A DNA stretch of 64,000 nucleotides from NCBI GenBank assembly GCA_902528515.1, contig CABZTD010000005.1:1-64000 (forward strand), given 5' to 3'. The stretch comes from K189A clade bacterium (GTDB lineage: Bacteria > Pseudomonadota > Gammaproteobacteria > Pseudomonadales > Azotimanducaceae). Below, one piece after another: positions 1-6,638 of this stretch. Under the pieces are notes generated by a model. It did no database searches. It was not told where the DNA came from and was given only the letters and a program-made list of their open reading frames with translations. The position numbers and the translations under genes were made by a program. The first letter of the stretch is position 1, and each line of letters begins with the position of its first letter.

Positions 1-887
1 CAGTAGCACCGGCCATAGCTCCTGAAATGATAAGTGACGTTTCCAAAATGACTGGCTCTGACGACTGGCCTGCTGGTGAGTTGTCCGGCTTGACTCTATT
101 GGACAAATTTCTTGACAGCTCTGTTGAGAACTACGCAACGCACCGAGATCTGCCCAGCCTATCTGGCACCAGCAAACTTTCGCCGCATCTGGCGGCAGGG
201 ACCGTGTCTGCCAATCACTGCTTGCGCGAGGCCTACAAGCGCAACCAGGAGCGACTCGTTGGCGGCAATAAGAGCATCGATACCTGGATCAGCGAGCTTA
301 TCTGGCGGGAGTTCTATAACCACATCATGGCCGAAAACCCACGTCTGGCCATGGGGCGCGCATTTAAAACCGAGACCGATGCATTGCCTTGGAACTGTAA
401 TACCGAGCAGCTTGAACTTTGGCAACGCGGCGAGACGGGCTTTCCTTTTGTCGATGCGGGTATGCGTCAACTTAACAGTACTGGCTGGATGCATAATCGT
501 CTGCGCATGGTTACCGCGCAATTTTTGGCCAAGCACCTTTTTATAGACTGGCGACTAGGCGAATCCTATTTTTTAAGCCAACTGGTTGACGGCGATTTCG
601 CAGCAAACAATGGTGGATGGCAGTGGAGTGCGTCAACAGGCACCGATGCTGTGCCATACTTTCGTATCTTTAATCCTATTCGTCAGGCCGAGCGATTTGA
701 CCCGAACGGTGCCTTTGTGCGCAGCATGATTCCTGAGCTAGCTGGTGCCAGCGCAAAACAAACTCTAGAACCTTGGAAGTTTGGCGGCGTGGGAAGCTAC
801 CCAAAACCAATGATCGACTTGAGCGCGGCGCGAGACAAAACACTCCAGGCGTGGAAGAACTCCAAAAAACTGCTAGAACGTCGTTAA
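1..887 (+). CDS. phrB: Deoxyribodipyrimidine photolyase, C-terminal part (cut by window start)
   Basis: Repairs UV-induced cyclobutane pyrimidine dimers using FAD and blue light. The reading frame is open to base 3 upstream of the first ATG at 27, so the gene starts outside the window and the N-terminal antenna-binding domain is missing. The visible ~294 residues carry the class I FAD-binding core: IWREFYNHIM, FVDAGMRQLNSTGWMHNRLR and the strongly diagnostic GDFAANNGGWQWSASTGTDA followed by PYFRIFNP, very close to E. coli PhrB as I remember it. It converges on the histidine kinase gene; the two stop codons share the palindrome TTAA at 884-887. Photolyase next to DUF2878, FAD-oxidase and DUF1295 genes is typical of light or singlet-oxygen induced clusters. 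Identity is secure; the exact start is not visible. Confidence 0.95.
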   Translation, partial: VAPAIAPEMISDVSKMTGSDDWPAGELSGLTLLDKFLDSSVENYATHRDLPSLSGTSKLSPHLAAGTVSANHCLREAYKRNQERLVGGNKSIDTWISELIWREFYNHIMAENPRLAMGRAFKTETDALPWNCNTEQLELWQRGETGFPFVDAGMRQLNSTGWMHNRLRMVTAQFLAKHLFIDWRLGESYFLSQLVDGDFAANNGGWQWSASTGTDAVPYFRIFNPIRQAERFDPNGAFVRSMIPELAGASAKQTLEPWKFGGVGSYPKPMIDLSAARDKTLQAWKNSKKLLERR

Positions 888-2215
888 CCCTCGAAAAACT
901 CGATGGTGACCTCGGTCCCCTTGCCAACATTGCTCTGCACATGAATTAACCAATCAAACTGATGGACCAATCGTCGCACAATGGACAGTCCCAATCCGTG
1001 GCCCATGCTGCTGGCCCGGCTGCGCTCACCTCGATAAAACGGCTCAAAAGCATGCTGTAATTCCTCCGGACTCATGCCGATGCCGGTATCGATTACGCTG
1101 ATTGTGTTCTTGCGAATCCGCACAATAACCGAACCTTGCTGCGTATAGTTGATCGCGTTGCGCAGCAAATTCGTCAGGATGATCTGAATCACTCGAGACG
1201 GCGCTTTGACCCATAACTGCGCCTGTTCATCTATCAACAGATCCAAACCGCGCTCTTCCGCCATGGGCACTAGCTGCTCAACATAGCCAGGTATCAATTC
1301 GTTCAGACAGCGAATTTCATGAATGCGCTCGACTTCCTCGCCCCGTGCCAGCAGCAACAAGGTTTCTATCAGGCCTTCCATGTCGTCCACTGTGCGCCGC
1401 ATGCGCTTAAATGCTTTGACATCATCTTCCGAGCGATCATCTTTACGCTGCAGTAAATCCAAGGAGCCCTTAAATACCGCTATTGGCGTTCGCAGCTCAT
1501 GAGAAGCATCACGAGTAAAGATCCTTTCACGCTCAATGAAGGTATCAAGTCGCTCAGCAAAACTATCAATGGCGTCGATCATCACATCAACTTCTAGGTT
1601 CGCTAGGGCGCGTAGATCGCCGAGATCTACTGCGGGCTGGTTATAGCTACCAAACCGAAACTCCTCTAGGTAGTCTGCCAACTTCACGATTGGTGATATA
1701 GCTCTATGTGACAGTCGATAGGTCAGGAACGAAAAACCGTAAACTAATAACAGTGCCAGAGAGAGCGGCAGAATACCGAAATAGAAAGCAAGTTGAGAGA
1801 CGTCCTCACTGAAGAACACTAGATACAGCCTGGGGCCAAGGTCCTCGCTTTGCTGACTCACGAACAGTGTGGGAGATTCATCGTTCATGGACACGCGCCC
1901 TAAGAAACCAGCCGGGTGCTCCAGTAGTTGCTCTGGCACACTGTTGTTGGGTCGCGAGGTTGATTCAGGATTACCATCGGGATTAACCAGATACCCGCGC
2001 ATGTTAGCAGTATTAGGGAGTGGATGGTTCGGGTCCTCCTCGTATAAAGACCAGTAGTGGGAGGCCTCATTCTGCAGTGCTTCAGTTATGAGGAAATCTT
2101 CAACAATTGTATTGGTGATATAGATGCCCGCGGCTACGGTCGCACTAAGCAGTACAACCTGTAGCGCTACCACACGCCCGAGCTTGGTCATCAGCCTGGT
2201 TCGACGAATCTTCAC
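884..2215 (-). CDS. Orphan membrane sensor histidine kinase
   Basis: Predicted inner-membrane two-component sensor of 443 aa. Transmembrane segment 1 spans about residues 15-37, followed by a periplasmic sensor region (about 38-142) and transmembrane segment 2 at about 143-166. A HAMP-like linker leads to the HisKA domain with phospho-acceptor H239 (DASHELRTP). The ATPase domain shows the N box (LLRNAINYT, N353), G1 box (DTGIGMS) and F/G2 boxes (FEPFYRGER, GHGLGLSIV). All catalytic boxes are intact. No response regulator lies on either side: the upstream gene on this strand is a DUF2878 membrane protein 103 bp away and the downstream neighbour is convergent phrB. The start could also be the ATG at 2191 (MTKLGRV). 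The stimulus cannot be inferred; the neighbourhood suggests light or oxidative stress. Confidence 0.9.
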   Translation of the reverse strand: MKIRRTRLMTKLGRVVALQVVLLSATVAAGIYITNTIVEDFLITEALQNEASHYWSLYEEDPNHPLPNTANMRGYLVNPDGNPESTSRPNNSVPEQLLEHPAGFLGRVSMNDESPTLFVSQQSEDLGPRLYLVFFSEDVSQLAFYFGILPLSLALLLVYGFSFLTYRLSHRAISPIVKLADYLEEFRFGSYNQPAVDLGDLRALANLEVDVMIDAIDSFAERLDTFIERERIFTRDASHELRTPIAVFKGSLDLLQRKDDRSEDDVKAFKRMRRTVDDMEGLIETLLLLARGEEVERIHEIRCLNELIPGYVEQLVPMAEERGLDLLIDEQAQLWVKAPSRVIQIILTNLLRNAINYTQQGSVIVRIRKNTISVIDTGIGMSPEELQHAFEPFYRGERSRASSMGHGLGLSIVRRLVHQFDWLIHVQSNVGKGTEVTIEFFEG

Positions 2216-2318
2216 GCAGCATCCCCAAATGACAGTATTCTTAAAGTGAGAGTCTCCCTTCTCTCAGACCGAACACACCAGTGCATTTATTCGGTCCCTG
2301 TGGATAATGACATAGGAG

Positions 2319-2867
2319 TTACTCTACGGTCAGGCGGGATTTCGCTCTGCTAAAGACGAAGTAGAACAGCAGCATCCACACCAGAGCTAAGACTACTAGG
2401 CCCTGAGTGCTTGGTATCGTGACGGCGCCAAAACGCTCTCCCGTTAAATAGGACAAAGGTGCACCACCACCCACCAATAGCGCACCCAAGACCGGGCGGT
2501 TTACTAAAAATATCAGGCTGTGACGAATGCTCAATCCCACAGCAAGCCAAAGCATGATGATCCAAACGGGAGCAAGGGTGACACCGGGCGAGAGGGTCAG
2601 GGCTGCGCTGCCATAGTCGAGCACGCCAACGTGATTCCAAAACGTATCGAGACAAATACCGATTAAGGCCAGTGCTACGACGAAAGGACTGTCTTCTCGC
2701 AACTCTCCCTGCCAGAAACTCATCGCGAACATGATGGCAACCGCAGGTAAACCATAATCGATACCACCTAAGACACAGCATACCCAAGCCGCTTTTAACA
2801 TCAACGCGTTGGCTATTTTGTAACGCCCTGAAACCGCCAAAAAAGATTGTCCGGTGTCGCTAGCCAC
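2319..2867 (-). CDS. DUF2878-like integral membrane protein
   Basis: A 182 aa hydrophobic protein with about five membrane segments (for example LMLKAAWVCCVLGGI, FVVALALIGICLDTFWNHVGVL, VWIIMLWLAVGLSI). The W-x-CCVLG start region and the LDTFWNHVGVL segment match what I recall of the DUF2878 family, which is commonly found beside photolyase, FAD-oxidoreductase and cyclopropane-synthase-like genes. It begins with GTG at 2867, inside the last codons of the FAD oxidoreductase gene (8-bp overlap), so the two are probably translationally coupled. No catalytic residues are evident and the biochemical role is unknown. Assignment to DUF2878 is from memory of the family pattern. Confidence 0.75.
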   Translation of the reverse strand: MASDTGQSFLAVSGRYKIANALMLKAAWVCCVLGGIDYGLPAVAIMFAMSFWQGELREDSPFVVALALIGICLDTFWNHVGVLDYGSAALTLSPGVTLAPVWIIMLWLAVGLSIRHSLIFLVNRPVLGALLVGGGAPLSYLTGERFGAVTIPSTQGLVVLALVWMLLFYFVFSRAKSRLTVE

Positions 2868-4209
2868 CTTGGCTTTGATCAGCGTTGCCTATATCTGCGG
2901 CGAAGCCAGACCCCCTTTGTTCCGCGCTGGGGCTCAGAGTCGGCAGCTTCGCAAGCAGTTGCTCTGCAGCATCCACACCACTGCGAAACCCGTCTTCATG
3001 GCCACCCATTCCCCAATATGCACCGCAGTAAAATGTGCGGTCCAAACCACTAACCTGCGCTCGTCGCTGTTGGGCTTCATAAGCATCTGCGTCTAACACC
3101 GGATGCCGATATTTGCGCTCTGTCCAAATTCTTTTAGGCGTATCTTGCGGATTTAGCGTAATAAAGAACTGCGGACCTCGAATGCCCTGAACACGGTTCA
3201 TCCAGTATGTCGTCTCCGAACGACCTGTCTCCGAATCGATTCGCGCATTCCAGCTGGACCAATTACGTGGATCTCTCGGCATGTAGGTCGCGTCGCCATG
3301 CAAGACCACTTGGTTATCCATGTACTTGATCGCGCCGAGCACACTGGATTCAGCGAGGGTCGGCTCCACTAAGGCTTCCAACGCCTGATCGCTGTGACAA
3401 GCCATAACTACCGCATCGAACTCCAGCGACTCATGTTCGGTTTCAAGCACGACGCTGCTGTCAGTACGTAGCACGCGCAGAATCTTAGAGTTACAGCGAA
3501 TGTCGCCAGGAAATTGTTCCGCAAATACCTCGAGATACTGTGAAGCTCCGCCGCTAACCACTTGCCACAAGGACTGCGTCGGATGCTGGAATATCTTTTG
3601 GTTCTGCACGATCGAAGCAAGATGCTGCAACGGGGTGTCAAGAGCACTCGATTGGCTCTGGGCCCATAGCGCGGCACATAGCGGTGCCATATGACGCTGA
3701 ACGAAACGCTCACTGTAGTTGTTTTGCCGGAAATACTCACCGGCATTGAGCAGGCCCTGATGCTCTGCTGCCATGGGGGCTTCCAGGTGAAAACGCTGCC
3801 AATCCCACAACAAGCGCCAATGCTTCAAAGAAAAAAGTAATTCACTGGAAGAGAAAAATGTTCGCCAACCGATAGTGCTGTATTCGAGTGCCTCTTGGTC
3901 TGCGCGAACGCTAAACGTCATATCCGTCCGTTGGGTTGGCACACCAATTTGCGCTAGCCACTGACAAAAATTGGCATGTCCTGAAGGGTGAAAGGCGACA
4001 AAGCCTGTATCGATGGTATAAACCTTATCCTCGACCCAAACCGAGTGTGAATCTGTGTGCCCGCCCAAACGACGCTGAGCTTCGAAAAGCGTCACTTCGA
4101 CGGATTCTGCCAAGCGGTGCGCTGCCGCAACACCGGAGATACCGCCTCCAACAACAGCGACCCTGCGCGCCGCTGAGGCACCTTGGGCTGGGATCTTTGC
4201 ATTATTCAT
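2860..4209 (-). CDS. FAD-dependent amine-oxidase-like oxidoreductase
   Basis: A 449 aa cytosolic flavoprotein. The N-terminus carries the dinucleotide-binding motif VAVVGGGISGVAAAHRL, then the acidic strand end VTLFEAQRRLGGHTDS, as in amine oxidase/phytoene desaturase-like FAD proteins. The C-terminus has the second FAD contact, YCGAYWGMGGHEDGFRSGV. Members of this family sit in light-induced clusters with photolyase, DUF1365, cyclopropane-fatty-acyl-phospholipid synthase and DUF2878 proteins; a role in fatty-acyl modification of membrane lipids is the usual proposal. Here it is first in a minus-strand unit with the DUF2878 gene (8-bp overlap) and divergent from the NTF2-like/DUF1295 unit. 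The usual DUF1365 and Cfa partners are not in the window, so they are elsewhere or lost. Confidence 0.85.
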   Translation of the reverse strand: MNNAKIPAQGASAARRVAVVGGGISGVAAAHRLAESVEVTLFEAQRRLGGHTDSHSVWVEDKVYTIDTGFVAFHPSGHANFCQWLAQIGVPTQRTDMTFSVRADQEALEYSTIGWRTFFSSSELLFSLKHWRLLWDWQRFHLEAPMAAEHQGLLNAGEYFRQNNYSERFVQRHMAPLCAALWAQSQSSALDTPLQHLASIVQNQKIFQHPTQSLWQVVSGGASQYLEVFAEQFPGDIRCNSKILRVLRTDSSVVLETEHESLEFDAVVMACHSDQALEALVEPTLAESSVLGAIKYMDNQVVLHGDATYMPRDPRNWSSWNARIDSETGRSETTYWMNRVQGIRGPQFFITLNPQDTPKRIWTERKYRHPVLDADAYEAQQRRAQVSGLDRTFYCGAYWGMGGHEDGFRSGVDAAEQLLAKLPTLSPSAEQRGSGFAADIGNADQSQGG

Positions 4210-4390
4210 TAATTTGCTCTATGGATTACCTGCTGATTGAGCAGTCCTAAAGCAAGCAGGCTTCGACCTTGATCGCTGGTGCAGAGGGGTTTGACGTTCC
4301 TGAATCAACCCGTCTTCCTGTCACCTAGTACGCACGCTGGAGAATCAGTCTCTGCTTTGGGACTTCGTGAGAAGCATTTTCGTGGTCTTG

Positions 4391-4440
4391 CGTGAAGTTG
4401 TCGTGAAGCAGCAAATATAGTGCTTCACCGATTTTTCACG
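4391..4440. promoter_or_regulatory. GTGAAG repeat array, candidate operator in a divergent promoter region
   Basis: In the 253-bp divergent intergenic region, CGTGAAG occurs at 4391 and again at 4402 (11 bp apart, about one helical turn). The second copy forms a perfect 8-bp inverted repeat: GTGAAGCA (4403-4410), 10-nt spacer, TGCTTCAC (4421-4428). Another TTCACG follows at 4435. The array ends 22 bp before the ATG of the NTF2-like gene. This looks more like a dimeric regulator site than a terminator because no U-tract follows. The cognate regulator is unknown. Confidence 0.5.
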
Positions 4441-4462
4441 GAGAGATCAATAGCCTGCTGTA

Positions 4463-5050
4463 ATGAAAAATTTGCCCCTAATATTGTTTGTTAGTGCTTT
4501 AGCCTTAGGCTGCGCGAGCAGCACGCCCGAGCAAAATATAGGCGCCTCCTACCCAGATGCTTACCAACGGGCTCTAGTGCAATTTCGGGGAACACCGCAT
4601 GTTCAAAAAACTGACATCAATGACTTCATAAATTTTCTGTCAAATCTTGGCGCTGACGATACAGCTGACCGCGCTCGAGAGCTGTACGCTCAAGATCTCT
4701 ACTTCAGCGATGCACTGATGCTGACAGACAGCAAAGATGCAGTCGTCGCTCACTTTCGTGGATTGGTCGACGGAGGGGCCAGGGTTGAGGTGGACATGCT
4801 AGATGTGCTACTCCAGGAGTCAGACGTCTATCTCGTCTGGAAGATGACCGCGGAATTTCAGCCGATCCGAAAACCCGTCACCAGTACAACGATTGGCGTC
4901 ACTCATGCACGCTTCAATACCGCTGGCAAGGTAGTCCTCCACCAGGACTTTTGGGATACGGGCTTAGGCTTCTATCAAAATGTGCCCGGCCTTGGCACCG
5001 TCATCAAGGCCATCAATCAACGATTTACGGCCGAGGAAACCCAGAGGTGA
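4463..5050 (+). CDS. NTF2/SnoaL-like lipoprotein
   Basis: A 195 aa protein with a lipoprotein signal (KNLPLILFVSALALGCASS; lipobox ALGC), so probably anchored in the cell envelope. The mature part has a nuclear transport factor 2 (NTF2)/SnoaL-like layout: a helical start, ARELYAQDLYFSDALM, then the cone-fold strands VDMLDVLLQESDVYLVWKM and HQDFWDTGLGFYQNVPGLG. NTF2-like proteins ending in a HxDFWD-type motif recur in photolyase/DUF1295 clusters. No known substrate. It is first in a plus-strand unit and overlaps the next gene by 4 bp (GTGA), indicating translational coupling. Confidence 0.75.
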   Translation: MKNLPLILFVSALALGCASSTPEQNIGASYPDAYQRALVQFRGTPHVQKTDINDFINFLSNLGADDTADRARELYAQDLYFSDALMLTDSKDAVVAHFRGLVDGGARVEVDMLDVLLQESDVYLVWKMTAEFQPIRKPVTSTTIGVTHARFNTAGKVVLHQDFWDTGLGFYQNVPGLGTVIKAINQRFTAEETQR

Positions 5051-6513
5051 TCTTGATCGCAGTGCTTCCCGCACTGCTGACGTTGCTCGGTGGTATGATC
5101 GCCTGGCGCCTATCCTACCGCTACCAGTGTGCGAGCATCGCCGACATATTTTGGCCACTGCACCACATTGTCAGTATGACGACCATGCTGTTTGTTCTTC
5201 CGAAGAGCATTAACAAGCCAGAGCTTATTACTATTATACTAGTACTGCTTTGGGGCTTTCGATTAGCCACGCATCTGAGCATTCGTCAGGCAGGAGCGCC
5301 AGAGGATGCCCGATATCGGGCCATTCGCTCAAGCATAGGAGCAGACTTTGGCCGCAAAAGCCTATATCTAATATTTGCTCCTCAAGCGCTTATGGCTTGG
5401 TTCATTTCGTTGATGCTAATCCCAGCCCTTACCAAGGCTGAATGGAATGCCTGGGCCTATTCGGGTCTGCTATTAACAGGCGCCGGCTTGATTTGGGAAA
5501 TTACCGCTGACCTGCAACTAAGTGCATTTTTAAAGCAGAGAGCAAGCCCGGCGACCACTGACTTTGGGGTACTCGACCAAGGGCTTTGGTCTTTTAGCCG
5601 ACACCCGAATTACTTTGGTGAATGGGTTTTTTGGCTGGGTCATGCGATCACTGCGATAGCTCTTGATAACCACTTTTTGGTAGTAGCTCTGCTGGCCATG
5701 GGCCTGTTAACGTTTCTACTATTGCGATTCACTGGGGTCTCTAGGTCAGAACCTACGATTATCGCAAATCGGCCCGATTACGCTGCCTATCAATCAAAAG
5801 TGCCAGCTTTTTTTCCGAATCCAAAGAAACTTTGGTCGGCCCTGGCAAGCAACGTGCTCGAAAGTCGAAAGGCAAAGTATCAGATAGGCTGGTGGCTGCT
5901 GCCTTGCACCCTCCCCTTTACGGTTTTGCCCGATATTGCGAACGCCCAGTCAACCCCGGTCCAGAATTGGTTTTTCGACGTCCGCATAGACGAAAAAGAC
6001 GTTGGCTACCATGATTTCAGACTAAGGAAGGATTCAAACGGCTACACGATGGATGCGAGGGTTGAATTTCGCTACAAGGTACTGGGCGTGACCGTTTTCT
6101 ATTACGAACACGCGGTGACCGAGCGTTACGATAACAAGCTATGTCTGCAGAATATATCGAGCCAAACTAAAACCAATGGAAAGCTGCAGTCGCTTAGCGG
6201 CAGTGCCGGGCCTAACGGCTTTGTGCTGGCGACCCAGCCGACAACGACCATAATGATTGACTGCATTTTGACCTTCGCCTATTGGACCCCGAAACTTCTT
6301 GAACAATCACAGATTCTAAATGGGCAGACCGGCGACATCGTGGACATCGACGTCGCGCCAATGCCCTCTACAAAAATCGATGCCACTCAGCGTTATGCGC
6401 TTAAAGGTGACAAGATCGATATGCACCTAGCCTATGATGAATCCGGCAACTGGCTGACACTGGATTCAATTCTAGAAAATGGTCGTTCTTTGACCTATCG
6501 ACTGCGCGATTAG
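5047..6513 (+). CDS. DUF1295 membrane enzyme fused to a DUF6134-like domain
   Basis: About 488 aa from a GTG start at 5047, which overlaps the previous stop codon; the longer ORF from 4951 runs inside the previous gene and is unlikely. Residues ~1-260 form a polytopic DUF1295 (steroid 5-alpha-reductase/ICMT-like) domain with the hallmark FSRHPNYFGEWVFWLG. Residues ~276-300 (YQIGWWLLPCTLPFTVLPD, then IANAQS) look like a signal peptide with a cleavage-site-like ANAQ. The remainder (NWFFDVRIDEKDVGYHDFRL ... LSGSAGPNG ... FAYWTPKLLEQSQILNGQTG) resembles DUF6134 secreted proteins. These two are normally separate, adjacent genes as far as I recall, so this is a likely gene fusion; a sequencing error removing a stop is the alternative. 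Function probably concerns membrane lipid modification; unproven. Confidence 0.75.
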   Translation: MILIAVLPALLTLLGGMIAWRLSYRYQCASIADIFWPLHHIVSMTTMLFVLPKSINKPELITIILVLLWGFRLATHLSIRQAGAPEDARYRAIRSSIGADFGRKSLYLIFAPQALMAWFISLMLIPALTKAEWNAWAYSGLLLTGAGLIWEITADLQLSAFLKQRASPATTDFGVLDQGLWSFSRHPNYFGEWVFWLGHAITAIALDNHFLVVALLAMGLLTFLLLRFTGVSRSEPTIIANRPDYAAYQSKVPAFFPNPKKLWSALASNVLESRKAKYQIGWWLLPCTLPFTVLPDIANAQSTPVQNWFFDVRIDEKDVGYHDFRLRKDSNGYTMDARVEFRYKVLGVTVFYYEHAVTERYDNKLCLQNISSQTKTNGKLQSLSGSAGPNGFVLATQPTTTIMIDCILTFAYWTPKLLEQSQILNGQTGDIVDIDVAPMPSTKIDATQRYALKGDKIDMHLAYDESGNWLTLDSILENGRSLTYRLRD

Positions 6514-6543
6514 CCCGCCTTTTTCAGGCGATCGCACCGTTCG

Positions 6544-6562
6544 ACCCCCTGTCGGGGGTTTT
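6544..6562 (+). terminator. Rho-independent terminator after the DUF1295-DUF6134 gene
   Basis: Perfect hairpin ACCCCC-TGTC-GGGGGT followed by TTTT, 30 bp after the stop codon. The tetraloop and G/C stem fit an intrinsic terminator closing the 4463-6513 unit before the TonB receptor. Confidence 0.75.
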
Positions 6563-6592
6563 GAAGGGGCTTCTTTAAATTAACCAAAAGTG

Positions 6593-6614
6593 TACAATTT
6601 AGTTTGTCTAAACT
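6593..6614 (+). promoter_or_regulatory. Promoter/operator-like region of TonB receptor 1
   Basis: TACAAT at 6593-6598 is a good -10 hexamer but no convincing -35 is seen at 16-18 bp. Immediately downstream AGTTT-GTCT-AAACT (6601-6614) is a short inverted repeat containing TTTGTCTAA, the same word seen upstream of the HiPIP gene at 38650. The shared word may be an operator; this is inference. Confidence 0.35.
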
Positions 6615-6638
6615 AGAAACAAGTTTTTGGGGAGAATC

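Noticed and set aside
4951-5046. Upstream start of the DUF1295 ORF
   Set aside because: Lies within the NTF2-like gene in another frame; the GTG at 5047 gives the usual 4-bp overlap and a proper membrane N-terminus.
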